Below are positions 1 through 12,538 of a stretch of DNA of 64,000 nucleotides, one piece after another. How positions within the stretch are numbered: the stretch's first letter is position 1; the number at the start of each line of letters is the position of its first letter. The notes beneath the pieces are model-generated. The model was not told the DNA's origin, ran no database searches, and worked only from the letters and a program-made list of their open reading frames with translations. Both the position numbers and the translations under genes were made by a program. The stretch lies in the NCBI GenBank assembly GCA_007922195.1, contig ML681995.1:12680663-12744662 (forward strand), read 5' to 3'. The DNA is from Podocnemis expansa. Lineage: Eukaryota; Chordata; Testudines; Podocnemididae.

Positions 1-190
1 ACAGGTCACCCTCCTTCCTTCCTGGACTGCATGTTACAGCTGCTGCTAGAAACTCAGATGAAGTCCTCAATGCCTCTTCCCCTTGCTCCATAGTACCATA
101 CTCCGGAAATTCATTGGTGACGTTATGTGGGAGCAGAGTGCTCTCCCCATGTCCACCTACACAAAAGAAAGAGAGTGCATTTGTCTATAA

Positions 191-919
191 CAGCAGTTCC
201 CAACCTTTTTGTCTTGAGGGCCAGAGATATCATTTTTACAAGCCTCAAGGGCCACTAGTTTCCATCAGCAGGCAGCCCCCTCTGGAGCCAGATGGAAGGA
301 ATTCAGCAAGGAGTTTGCCTCCCCAGTGATCTCCCATCTCCCTGGCTGCTGCAGGGAAATCACATGCATTCTGTACCCCAGGGGTCTCAAACTCAAATCA
401 CCCCAAGGGCTGCATGAGGCCTAGTAGAGGGCCGCATGAGGATTAGTATGAGGGCTGCACCTCTGAAACCTTTCCATACAGTGACATTGCAAATATCAGT
501 AACGATCGTGTCATTGCAGGCCGAACGAAACAGCTTTAGGGGCCGCATGTGTGAGACCCCTCCTATAGCCCCATGTGCTCTATCTGGATCCCTAGACAGT
601 GGCTTCCTTTGGCAATCAGGAGAAAAAAAAAAGATTACTGCTTGCCTCCCTCTAGCTCCAGCATGGACCGCAGTGCCTACAGACCCAGGAAGAGTGCTTT
701 GCTGTGTCCTTTGCTACAGACAGGGGGAGGCGAGCACTGGTCACTCATCCCCCTGGGTACAGCAAGGACCCTGCACCAGTCTTTTTGCCTCAAACAACAC
801 ACTGCCTGCATCCTTGTGGAAAGACTCACTCCTGAAGCCAGCAGAGGAGGAGCCACAGGCCACTTTGAAAGTCCCCATGGGCCATTTTTTGCCACTGGGG
901 CACAGACTGGGAACCACGG
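191..919 (+). mobile_element. non-autonomous hAT-type DNA element (copy 1)
   Basis: Seen: the ends are imperfect inverted repeats (left cagcagttcccaacc; the right end, read in reverse complement, is ccgtggttcccagtc). They are flanked by near-identical 8-bp duplications, gtctataa at 183-190 and gtctatag at 920-927. Eight-bp target duplications and C(A/C)G..GGTTCCCA ends are hallmarks of hAT transposons. The interior has overlapping open frames but none resembles a transposase, so this is a passive copy. A reverse-oriented relative lies at 2185-2665, and a second hAT is nested at 379-562. Confidence 0.7.
379..562 (+). mobile_element. hAT-type MITE nested in the preceding element
   Basis: The left end is caggggtctcaaactcaa and the right end is tgtgagacccct, which are inverted repeats. 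The flanks ctgtaccc (371-378) and ctatagcc (563-570) match at 6 of 8 positions, consistent with an aged 8-bp target duplication. The copy at 2185-2665 lacks this block, which supports a secondary insertion. Confidence 0.6.
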
Positions 920-927
920 GTCTATAG

Positions 928-2184
928 GGTACATACATCCATTTGTTATGGGTATTAGCTCCATTCCCAGTATTCTACTAATAGATTAGCTGCATTGCTT
1001 ACACAAGCCCAGGGCGGAGAAATGCTATTGTATTTAGCTCTTTTTGAATGCTATTATACTGTATTTTTTTTTCAAAATTGAGCTTTTTACATTTGAGTTT
1101 GGAAGAAGCATATTTCTGGAAGTTAGCACTGCCAAGATGATAATGCCAGAAATGCTTGCTGGACTTCACAGGGGTCTAGTGGCCCATGAATAGCATGGGA
1201 CATGTGCCAAATGAGAGAACTGAAGAACGCAGATACATAGAGGTTTAACATCAGTTCGCGGTGTATGCGTTACATTGTATTTTTATATGTTAGGACTAAA
1301 AAGAGCAAATGACAACCACATTAAAGGCATGTAAGGCAACTGGTTAGGTCCCACATTTCCCATAAGCACAGACAAACAAATGCTAGAAACTATGCCAGTT
1401 AGCAGATTATAAACTAACTAATAAGCACGGACACTCCCTAGCATTACACTCTCTTCTTTTAAGAATTTGGATAACTGAAGGCTGTTCTGCAGTGACAGTT
1501 AGGCATTTATCACCACACTTCACAAGTTTCTACGAAAAGATTAAATTCAGTGTCACACAATAAGGCTGGGGTTTGCTTTTTCAGTCTTGTTTTTCAAGCT
1601 GATGAAAATAAAGCAATTGAGAAAACTGGCAGCCAGATTTTCAAAAGAGCTAACCACCAGTAGCACCCATTGTTCTTGGACGTTAATTCAACTGTTCTCA
1701 ATGGTAATTGCTGAATCACTGACCACTTTGGTTAGGTGGCTATCTTGGGGCTGAGCACTCTTGGAAAATCTGGCCCCGACCACTTACCTAGTCCTTCAGA
1801 AGGAAACTGGAAGCGTGTTTTAGATCCTATTTGTAACAATTATTATTACAGTGCTGAGATCAAAACCATCTTCTTGCCTCATACCCTGCCCCTATTCTGA
1901 ACTGTGCAGAAGGACACATCTGAATTGGACTTGGACCTACATTTCATACATTTGGTCCTTTCAGAGGCTGGATTTGAACAAACTTGGGGTGCTTTGTATT
2001 TAGAGCCCATTTCACAGCCTGTGTCTGATTGCCATAAAGCCCCCGAGTAACTAGACGTCAAAGGGCCCCCGTAACCATGAATAGCTAGATTCTGTTCACT
2101 TCTACTTCTAGATTCTGTTTAGTACTGTGAAATAAAATTCATAGGGAATTTATTAACTCAACATAGCTCCTTCAGTAGTCCTAC
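928..2184. other. no gene seen
   Basis: AT-rich unique-looking sequence. I see no exon with convincing splice sites and no repeat that I can name. Confidence 0.5.
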
Positions 2185-2665
2185 CACTGTCATTCCCAAC
2201 TCATGGCCCAAAAGTGGCCTGCAGAGGGGAGCCGCTGGCTAAGAACACAGGGACAGCATGTTGCTACAGAGCTACAAGATCTGTGTAGGCTCCATGCTGA
2301 CCAAAGGGAGGGGAGATCAGCACTCCCTCCCCCAGGCTGTAGCCAAGAGCAAAGTACTCCACTTAGGTCTCCACATGCCAGGGTCTCTGTCGAAGTCAGA
2401 GGGAGGGGAGCACTGATCTCCCACCCTCTTGCTACAAAAGGGAACCACTTCTTAGGGACCCACCTGGAGCACACAGGGCTATAAGACAAGTGTGGTTTCC
2501 TGCTGCAGGCAGGGGGAAAGGAGCTCAGTGACTAGATCCTCACTGAACTCCTTCCATCTGGCTGCAGGAATGGGAGAGGAAGCTGCTGGCAGAAACTGCT
2601 GACCCTTCAGAACTGTAAAAATCACATTTAGCACCATCAAGTCAACAAGGCTGGGAACCAAAGGC
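2185..2665 (-). mobile_element. non-autonomous hAT-type DNA element (copy 2)
   Basis: The reverse complement aligns by eye along its length with 191-919. Shared blocks include the terminal ggttcccagcc-type end, 'atttttaca', 'cagccagatggaagga(a/g)ttcag' and the distal cattcccaact end. It lacks the nested 379-562 block. I could not find a clean target duplication. Confidence 0.6.
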
Positions 2666-3584
2666 CTGCCATTTCCTTAGCAGTACACCGTGGCAATACA
2701 GTGAACTATTATTTTGAAAGTGTGTGGACCATCTCCAAAGTAAGATCAAATGGTAGGCAGATGCTATACCAGCTTTTTAACCTACCTGCTCTTCAGCAAA
2801 GATTTTCAAATGTATAAGACAGTGAAAAACAGCCCAATTTCCTAGTAAGCAGTGACTGAACAGTTTCTAAGCAGTACTATTGATTAACCATTACCTAAAT
2901 ACATAGATAAGCATGGATTATTTAAATGAAGACCTGCTTATAAAGAATCCCTTATGCAAAAATTTTTGCCTAAGGACATTTAAACAGATATAACTGCCTT
3001 TCAAAATACTCAAGAAATGCCTTAGAAAATGCATTTCTAGACACAGACAGAATGGCTTTAACATGCATTCAACATTGCCTGTCAGATTTGCAAGCCAGCT
3101 GTGCGCATTTGAAACAGGTAAGCTACAGGGACAATCCATGATCATGTTTTAAACCTAAAGCCCTTGGAAACGCTTTGGCAGTCTTTCTCAAGCAATCCCA
3201 GGCAAAGAGTAGAGAGCTTAGTTTTCAGGCAATGAATATAGGACACAGCTGTGAGCTTCCCTACAAACCCTATCTGTCAAGGCAGCTGCTTGGTAAAGCA
3301 GTAAACAACTCACAGTGAGTTTCTGATGTTTTCATTAATTTCATGAGTGACCTAATCTCTAGCAAATCCATGCCCAAAGCAAAACATCTACCATATAGCC
3401 AAAGAATACAGGAGTGCTCTATAGAAAGCTCACAAGGCTAAAGCAAAAACTACAAGTTTGCTGTAGCAGTTTAGGGCTTTATTCTCATTTATATTACTAA
3501 GGCCCCCTTCACACTGTTCTTCCAGAGGGAAGTCCACTTCAAGGTCCCTTTACATTTCCAGTGTTTATGAAGGAGCCTTAATGT

Positions 3585-3795
3585 AAACAAGCAAGCAGTC
3601 CTGTGGCACTTTTAAAAACTAACATTTTATTGTTCACACAAGCTTTTGTGGGTGAAGTCCCACTTCATCAGATGCTGAAGAAGTAAGACTTCACCCATGG
3701 AAGCTCATGCAAAAAATAAATCTGTTAGTCTTTAAAAGCACTATAGGAGTCCTTGTTTATTTAGCTGAACTAGACTAACACACCTACCCCTTTGG
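3585..3795. mobile_element. palindromic non-autonomous element, family P (copy 1)
   Basis: The two halves are inverted copies of each other: 'agtcctgtggcac ... actaacattttatt ... aagcttttgtgggtgaagtcccacttcatcagatgc' followed by the reverse order, ending 'gactaacacacctacccctttgg'. The same unit occurs in nine places in this window. From memory such repeats are abundant in turtles and crocodilians; I do not assign a database name. Confidence 0.65.
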
Positions 3796-3799
3796 AATT

Positions 3800-5555
3800 C
3801 ATGTAAATAAGAATCTGACCCTCTATTGGAGTCCCAGGGAGAAACAGAAAATTCACTATCTCAAACTAATTTCAGTCTTACAAGCTCCTAAAGAAAACAT
3901 ATGGAATAAGCAATCAAAGCAACAACCTGTTCTGATATGACCTACAGGGCCAGCTTCCACATTCCATTTTACCATGGTCTCTATTCTTTGCAAAACACCT
4001 TCTATAGGGCTGGCTGACTGACTGGTCACCATCTGTTCTTAAAAGTTTCATGTGGATGCTAAGGGAGCACACCATTTCAGGCAGCAGTGTTTTTAAGGAC
4101 CCTGAGCTCCTTAAGGGAAACTCCTCCCCTATTCCCATCCACCACCACTGCTTCATGTCTTGTTATAGCATATCCTGCCTCACCCCCATCCCCCAACATG
4201 ACTGCATTACAAACAAGGCTAGAAAAAGAAGAGAAAAATCAGGTGCATCGCTGAAGAGAAGCAGAAAAATAAACAATGAAAGGATACACACTCTTTCAGG
4301 TAACACCAATTTCTACTTTGCATTTAAGGTTGCTTCTTTCAATCAGGCAAAATAAAAAGATATAAAATAAAAAGGCTCTAAGCTAAAATAGCAAGAGAGG
4401 TGTATGGAAGGAATGCTGAGACACTGGGCAAATATAGCCGAAGAGCAGCTGGCACTTTTTTGATGCCTAGAGATTTAAAGAATCCATTATTTAATCTGCA
4501 CTGGCATAAATATGATATTTCCTATGTAAATTATCAATCATTCAATTTCAATCTAACACAGGAGTTTGGTCATGGCATTATAAAGGAAAGGCTAGGAAAC
4601 AAAAGAAAATCAACATGTTACAAATATAGCAAGACATTTTCATAGGAACATTTTACAGCAATGTGTGTCTCTTAGCTAGCTAGATCAGTATATATATATA
4701 TATATTTGTTTGAACAGAGTCTTCCTACTCACAGAAAATACTGTAGCTCCAGCAGTTACCCATTGGTCACTGAGTATGCACAGATAATCAGTTTATCTAT
4801 AATGATACAAGCTAATTCAATTGCTGCTGTTCTATTCAACTGGAATCAAAATAGTTTCAAATTTCCTGGCAGCCCGCTGCCCTGCATTGCACACCGAGAT
4901 GTAAATGGAAGCATTCTGAGCATTATGAAACTGATGAGGGAACTGCAGTCTCATTCACTCTATCATAGAAGTGAAGGAGTCCACCTTAGCAGCTTACAGG
5001 AAATAGCTCCACTAGGGATTTTCCATATTTGAAATGATTATTTCAGGGAGATATTTATGATTAACAGTAGCTTATTTTATTATAATCAGCATAAAGGAAT
5101 GAAGAGTACAGCAGCAGTTCTGAGAATATAATACTGGCTTTCTAGTAACATAGTAACAGCATTTTTGCATTTTAGCGCACCTTCTCTGATGCAAGAATGA
5201 CTGCACGTAAGAAAGCAGGCTTCTTATAACTTTAATTCCCTCCAAGCCCCTGCATTGCTCATAAGCTATAGTTTAAATTGAAAAGATTGAAGAATTTATG
5301 CTAATTATGCTTTCAATTTATTTATCAAATATAAGCAACACAAAATCTGTTTAAGTGGGGAAGTACCATAGGTGATCCAGGATATTAGTGTATGTCAGTA
5401 AACAATAAATCGCAGGATTCATGGAATTTTCTTATTAACTTAACCATCTCAAAGGAACAGAACTCCTTCTCTTTTATCTTATAGTCCATCTAACAATACT
5501 GTAACAAAACCACACAGCTTTATTAAGGGTATCTACAACCATACAGAAGTGGAAC
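3800..5555. other. no gene seen; (TA)n at 4689-4705
   Basis: AT-rich sequence with a short TA dinucleotide run at 4689-4705. Open frames here are short, lack splice signals, and resemble no family that I know. Confidence 0.5.
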
Positions 5556-5563
5556 TGGCTCAG

Positions 5564-5766
5564 CCAATCAGACTGCAGGGATACTGTACAATTACCAATA
5601 GTTTTGTTTTTTTTTTTCCCCTGCAGTTCATTTTCTATGATGCCACTCCCTGTGCATCGATTGGTTCTGACTGGCTGATTAGGCCAAAACTGAGGGATTT
5701 GCATAATCATAGTACAACTCTTTTATAACAATACACCAAATATCCAAATTTCTTTGTTTTGATTGG
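5564..5766 (+). promoter_or_regulatory. CCAAT/octamer/TATA cluster, promoter-like
   Basis: CCAAT occurs at 5564-5568 and 5595-5599, and its complement ATTGG at 5660-5664 and 5762-5766. A perfect octamer ATTTGCAT lies at 5697-5704, and a TATAA at 5724-5728 follows 20 bp later. An octamer just upstream of TATA, with CCAAT boxes, is typical of histone H2B and of immunoglobulin V promoters. I see no histone or V-gene reading frame on either side, so this is either the promoter of an unseen or non-coding first exon, or chance. Confidence 0.3.
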
Positions 5767-8700
5767 CTACCATAACGTTCCTGCTCTGACTGGCACCTCT
5801 ATTAAGGTGTTTGCTACCAACTGAGAAATTGCCTGAGCTTCGCTTGCCTGTCAGCTGAAATCTGGAAACCTTCAAAATTAACATGAAAGAACAAGAGCAG
5901 GAGGCAAAAAAGTGAAAGTGTTTTAAAATAAGAGGTGAAGAGAAGGGAAACAGTTGGCATCACAACTTCCTACAATCTCCACTATGTTCAACTCTTATGA
6001 CTTTAGCATGAATCCCTGATGGTATTCTTTTTGAATTCCCAGCACCTGGAGTCCTGTGCTTATGTCAGAATCTCAGTGTTCATTTAAAACAAACATTCTA
6101 GCTTGAAACTGTAAGCCCTAAAACAAGCTCAAAGATCAGACAGCAAATGAAAAGAACTCAAGATCTTATTCTTTAAATCTTGTAATATTTGGGGTCCTGA
6201 CTTGAACACAAAGTTAGCAACAGTATCCTGTATAACTCACTCTCAACCTCCAACTTTCAAACACTGCTAACTCCTCCAAATGGCAAGGAGCATTGTGAAG
6301 TCTACAGTGCAACTAAAAATAAATAAAAACTAAAAATCCAAGGGTAGCTGGGTTTCACTGGAACACCCTGCAGGTTAGAGGGAAGACTCCATCCTCCAGC
6401 ATCAACTTGCAGGCCTGCATGCAACAAAACTCTCAGAAGACAAAGTCCAAGAATAACATCCAGCACATCCTCAGAGAATTCAGCACAAAGGATTATTAAT
6501 TACAAACTGCTGTAGTGGCCACAGATGGCCAATGAGATGCTTCACTCCCTAGGGTCATTATCAGGGAATTGACAATGGTAGAACAGAGCAGCTGCAAGCA
6601 CTGGCTGAAAGCGAACTCATGGAAAAGGAGTGAATGGAAAAACAACTGAACTCAGTATCCTGATGTCCCAGCATTATCAATTCTCACAATTTATTGCCAA
6701 TCTAACAATATTTGGTGCTTTTTTAATTCAAGCCCCAGCTAATGGAGTCAAGTAATTACACAAAAACTGCTCACCTACCAATTTTAAAAAGAGTTAATAC
6801 CCTGATGATTGCAGTAAAAACATGACCCTGAAGGCTCAAAAAACCTGAAAAGTGAATTAAAAATCCCTCACAATTATTATTTTTAAAATCTTGTTAGGTT
6901 AGGATCTGACTTACAATTTCTAAAATGGGTGGAGTCAGCAAAAGGTTTTTTTAAAACCCAGTGTTTAGCTGTAATACTGAATTTTTGGCAAACCAAAAAA
7001 AAAAAAAAAAGGGGGGGGGGGGGCCAGAATTACAGGAATTACTTCCCGGCCTATTGAGTGGGTCTTCACAGACCTAACCTGTTCATCAGGAAGACTGATC
7101 TGACAGCTGGTAATTTGGCACTGCTTAAGACACATGCTAAATGCTTGAAGAACTCCCAAGTTACACACACATTCTACAGGCTCCCAAGGAGGGCTTTTGC
7201 TGGCAATGAGGGTCTAAAGGAAATGACCATATTCCCAGCATCTGGATTTAGTAACACACTATGGATCTTTGCAGCAGTCCCAAAAGAAATCAGACACAAA
7301 AATGCACAGATGTATTTTATTTTCATATTTGGGACCAATGAGCCAGCCCACAAAACATTATAAGAATTGAATATTGAGAAATCCTTATTACATTCAGCTA
7401 AATTAAGACAAAATTGAGGCACAAATGCTACATATATTTTTGGGACTTAAACCAAGAGGAGACATTGCCAGTAAAGATGCAGCTGGATATTAAGCAGTCA
7501 ACTTTTCAGCAGGGTTCAAGAGGGAATGAGGCATTTCCCTACCAACAAGTGGCCAATGTGAAAGGAAGCTAGTTCTAGCAGAGGAGAGATTGTCTTGGGG
7601 TTAAGGCACTAGCCTGTGACCCATGAAATGTTAGTTCTATTCCTGGCTGTGCCACAAACTTCCCCGTTATGTCAGCCTCCCTGTGAGTATCCATTACAAG
7701 ACACTGTTTTAATAGAATGACCACATACTATTTTTTCCACAGTGCACTCTGGGGCTCAGTCAGGATTGTGTAGTAAAGGAAATAGTCATCTGCAGCAAAG
7801 CTGCAAGATGTTCAGTGAAAGAGGCAGGGGCTTTCAGGAAGAGAAAGGAGCTTTGTGGTTAAGCAGCTGAATTCTGTCTGGGAAGAATCAATTCTAGCCC
7901 TGCCTCTTCCAGAGTTTCTTTGTGAGGCTGGCAAGTTACTTAAAGCAAACTTTCCACAGGTGGTCATGAATTACATCATTTTCTCAGTGTCCAACACAAG
8001 GCACTTGGGGCCCGAATTTCTGAAGTGCTGAGTGCTCACATCTGAAGTTGAACTCATGGGAAACAACAAAGCTCATTGCCTTTGAAAAAGTCATGCCTCA
8101 GGTGTCTCAAATGAGACATCCAAAATTAGTGGACTCTTTTGCAAATTTCTCTCTTGATTTCTGTGCCTCAGTTCCCAGTCTGTAATATGAGGATACTCCT
8201 AGCTTAATACTGGTACTTCCTGCCTCCTGTGCACTTGATTCTACAATCTAAATAATACACTTGCAGCTTTTCTTTAACTAGTTTGCTGTGATATCCTTGA
8301 CTTTGAGTTCCAGGGTTCATTAAGTCCAAAAGGTGGTTATCTTTTCCAAGGAAAGCAGCACCAGGTTATTATAACAACTTTAACTACCCTGTTTTCAGGT
8401 TTAAGTTAGGTTGTTCCCAGAGCCTTCTTATTACACAATATAATTGTTAGCATACTTTAAGGCCTCACAACCTTTCATTTTGTTTCCTCTGGTCCTTATT
8501 GAGCTCTGGATTTCTAGTCCATCAGGGCAGACTGTGGGACTAGTCTCACATCTGCAATGTTCAGTCTCTTGCTGGCTATGGAGACCACCACTCCATAGCG
8601 AGGAACAACAATCCAGGGTCTCCTGTGCTGCATCAGATCCATGGCCCATGTGACTATGGGCCAGTACCAGTTGTTTCAGAAGAAAATGCAAGTAACTCAA

Positions 8701-11177
8701 TAGTGAAAAAGTATAGAATAATCTGCCCATAAAGGTTCTTCGTAAATCCTCCTCAGTTAGGTATAGTCTAATGGCCTGAACCATAATGGTGTTTCTATCC
8801 TATCAAATATAGCTATGAATAACCTCTTTCTTATTAAGCTCTTTGCCACACTGCATCTTGTGACAATGAGTTCCACAGGTTAACTGTGTAACAATGTAAC
8901 AGCCCCACACTGTTTCAGAACTATTTGTCCTCTTTGCTTTAATCAGGTATCATACACAGAGGTACTAGCTGAAAATCCTTTTCATAACCTGTGGATTGAA
9001 ACACGTCTGACAAAGTTATGAATTTAAAGATGGCAGCTTGAATTTCACAATTTTAGATTTTTTGCATGTCAATCCCAAGAATGTCCCAGTTAATTTGGGC
9101 AGATTTTTACACCTGATGCCATATTCCATATATTTCTCCTGATGTTTTCTGTCCATTATAATTAACCACATGTACATGAAGAACAATTTCTTCTTTGGCC
9201 TCTTTGAAAAAGAAGTTTTGGGGCTCATCAACAGAGCATAGCTGCAGAGGAAAATTTTGGACAAGGAAATCTGCGTTTCCAGAATTGTCTATAAGCGGAA
9301 AGAGTGAGAGGTGAAGTCATGGCTGACTGGATTTTTAGGTAGAGGGGTACTCCAGCAAGAAGAAGGTACTTGGTCCCATGACATTAGCACAGACTAACAT
9401 ATTAAGTGTTCTTATTGCCATGATCAAGGCTCAGGATGCTTGTAGTTGTAGAAATACAGGCTTGAATTCTTGCATAATTGGCAACACATGGCATCTTAAG
9501 GTAGCTCAGAGAATGATGGCCCCTCAAACTGTGAGTTGGCTCACAGGGAACTTGTAAAGCAAGTGTTTTCCTGTGGCTGTAAAGGTGGCCAGAAACTGTG
9601 TAACAACTGTACAGATAAGAGGAAAGCATTTAAAGATGTTTGATGATGGAGATTAGACAGCTCATTAGATAAGGATGTCAATGTTACTGCCCTCGAAGAA
9701 TCAAATCAGGGTCAGAATAAAGGCTGTTCAGTGACCAAACTATATTTCAAAACTATCATTCTGGTTTCTTTTCCAACTAAACTGTAATTATGAATCCCTT
9801 GGATTTCTAAATTAAAAAAACCAACCCAACACATTTTGTAAGGATTCTTTTTTAACCCTCAAGTTGCTGAGATGTACCTTCAACCTTAACAGAGCATTAG
9901 CTGGATTTTTTTCTTTTTAAATTTTATTTTTAAAAACACATTAAAACTAAAAAGGGGGAGCAGGAAAAAATTAATCCAACATGCCTGAATGTAAGAGAAA
10001 AAGAATACTTAACAGGTCACTATCTGATTTCCAGAAATATTTATATATTTAAACATCCACATCTGTATAAATAGGTAACTTTTCAATTAGTGATTAGATT
10101 CAGGAACTGCCTTGCATAGTTCAGTTTGGTTTAGGTTTTGTAGTTTTCTTGGAAGCTGAAAGGATGGGATTCAGGTACAGAAAACAGCAAGGCTACATGA
10201 GGACAAATGGGATCACCTCAGCAGAGTATGCACTGTGAGATACTGATATTTTACCCTTCTCCAAGCCTTGTGCTTTTAAGGACCCTGGCAGGGTGATCTT
10301 CTTTCTGCTTTCTACAGCATGCCTGTCCACTCATCCCCTATTTCCCAGATAGCTCCCTGCTCTGAGAGATACACAGGGGCTTTTGGGAGGAAAAAGCCGT
10401 GGCAGGTGTTGAGCTCTGATGAAGTTTTTTAAATTTGTGTTTTAAAGCCTCTGGAAAAGGACCATGTAACAAGAATTAGGTTTGCTCTACACTAGAGCTA
10501 CATCAACATAAGGTAGTTAATGTCAAGCTATCTGCATCACTTGACAATAGCCTTGCTCCCGCCACTGTAAGTTCCCTACTACATCAACACAGTAACTCCA
10601 CCTCCATGGCATGTGCAGGGCTAATGTCAGTGTAGTTAAGGCCATGCAGTGTTAATGGCTGTCTAGTCAATTTCACAGCTCTGCTGGAGCCCTGAAATTC
10701 ACAAGAAAGCCAGCTCCAGGCTCCTGACTCCCCACTTACAGCCATGCTGCTCACGGGGTCCCAGCTCCCTAACAGAAGCATGACATCTGACCAGACTCTG
10801 CATGTGGATTTCCCCACCAGAGGCAAGAAGCCCTGGGCAGCTGCCCCACTGCTCCTGGCTAAGAGGTGAGAATCCTGGGTAGTAGGAGGATGGCTGCTGG
10901 ACTCCTGGCTGGGAGCTGCACAGAGCAGACAGGCCTACCTCTCAGCCCTCCACACTGTCTCCTTGTGAGGACACACACCACCAACAGGAGAGTAGTGTGA
11001 ACATCAGCTGCCGTTGTAGTGGCTGTAAATTTACCTAACATAGATTGACTTCAGATTTTCCTGTAGAATTTCATGGCTTTGATTTGATTAAACTTTGAAC
11101 AAGGCAAGGAGGAGAAATTTTGTTTTTTCATAACTTTGTAAGTATGCATACTTCCATGTTCCAACAGGACTGTGTCA
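5767..11177. other. gene-free stretch with SINE fragments and an A/G tract
   Basis: A pure run of 16 A then 13 G lies at 6995-7023. MIR-like SINE fragments lie near 7575-7700 and 7835-7960 (tRNA-like heads with 'ggttaag' and 'attctagccctgcc' boxes) and near 8150-8215 ('tgtgcctcagtt' core). Around 10485-10830 is more sequence of MITE type ('ctctacactag'). I see no credible coding exon. Confidence 0.4.
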
Positions 11178-11472
11178 GGGCATATCTATACTGACAGTGG
11201 CAAATTTGCTGCCATAAGTGCATTCTTCAGTGTTCAAGTGAGAAGTCTGTCAAGATGCACTCAGTTGATCTACAGCTCAACACTGTAACTCCAGTCCCGT
11301 AATTACAGTAGCACTAAATCAACCAGACAGCATTTCCAGTCGCCTTAGTGCAGTATGTACAGGGAGGTAAGTGGGAGTTAGTAAGGCAATGGGAGATTCA
11401 CAAGGTATTTCACATACTTTGCGTATCTCCCATCAACTGCTGCTGACAAGCATTGCAAATGTAGACTAGGGC
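11178..11472. mobile_element. MITE, family M (copy 1)
   Basis: Begins gggcatatctatactgacag and ends aatgtagactagggc, which is inverted-repeat-like. It shares its interior ('cagtggcaaatttgctgcca', 'atctccc', 'tgctgctg') with 52800-53094. The 'tctacact' ends fit a Harbinger-type MITE; compare the TAA-flanked element at 30124-30843. Confidence 0.55.
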
Positions 11473-12203
11473 TAAGACACCATTTGCAGACAAACTGCTT
11501 TATCCTTCTGGCCTTCACTTATGCCACAGATGCAGCCTCCTCTGCTGATTAGTGGTCTCTATTAAGTTCATACTCATGCTTTCACAAGGCTGTATTTGAG
11601 ATTGTGAGAGCGCTAAAGATAAAATTATTTTCCATCAGTGACCCCCCACTTCACATAAGGAGAATTTTAGTCCAGTTTTCTCCCAGAATAAAGAATGGGA
11701 GAGCCATAGCATACATGAAATTAGCCAGTTCTTTAATGGCATCTTTTCTTGACAGTTTGTCCACTTTTCCGCATTAACCAGTACCTTCAGACCAGAGAGT
11801 GTGATCTTGCAACATTTTTAGAGAATTTGATTTATAAGAAAGGAAGTGAAATTGAACAGGAGAGATGAACAAAAAGGAAACGAAGATGTAACTCGTTTAC
11901 ACTTGTCTTCCGTCAGCAACTTTGCTAAGAAGAATATGTCCATGTATGATATAAGAGGGAACACATTTAGACAGACACTTTGTCATTGGAGAGTACTTTG
12001 ATGTTGGACTAAGGTGAGAACTGGCAACTCCCATTTGTACTAAAATAAGAGTTTCTTTGAGATACTGTTTGAACCGTACCTTAAATCAGAAAGGTTAAGC
12101 TACAGACAGGGTGGGGAAAGATGTTGATGAAATTATGGCGGGAAATACCTATTGATGGACATGCTCAATTATTAAACAGTATCAATTATTAATCTGTAAC
12201 CAA

Positions 12204-12538
12204 GTCTAGTCCAGCAAAAACAAACAAGGTGTCTGGTGGCAGTTTTAAAGACTAACAAATTTATTTATCGCATGAGCTTTCATGGGACAAAACCCCACTT
12301 CATCATATGTTTTGAAGATGGGGGAACTTACTGAATGGGAGGAAAATAAATGCAGGGAAGTACAAGTCAAAGGATCAGGTCACAATGTAACAGCATTTAT
12401 TTTCCTCCCATTCTGTAAACTACCCCATCTTCAAAGTATCTGATGAAGTGGGGTTTTCTCCCATGAAAGCTCATGTGATAAATAAATTTGTTAGTCTTTA
12501 AAAGTGCCATCGGGCTCCTTGTTTGTTTCACTAGACTA
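12204..12538. mobile_element. palindromic element, family P (long foldback copy)
   Basis: A full foldback copy: arms of roughly 140-160 bp around a 39-bp spacer. The innermost 21 bp (12333-12353 and 12393-12413) are perfectly inverted. The outer arms carry the family motifs 'agactaacaaatttatt' and 'catgagctttcatggga' with their complements. The flanking DNA is AT-rich. Confidence 0.7.

Noticed and set aside
436..989. Overlapping frames of 163 and 138 codons
   Set aside because: They lie inside hAT elements, and the relative at 2185-2665 does not keep the frame.
7174..7422. Minus-strand frame with a signal-peptide-like start (MKIKYICAFLCLISFG)
   Set aside because: No donor site follows the hydrophobic stretch, no second exon or promoter was found, and the frame continues into featureless sequence.
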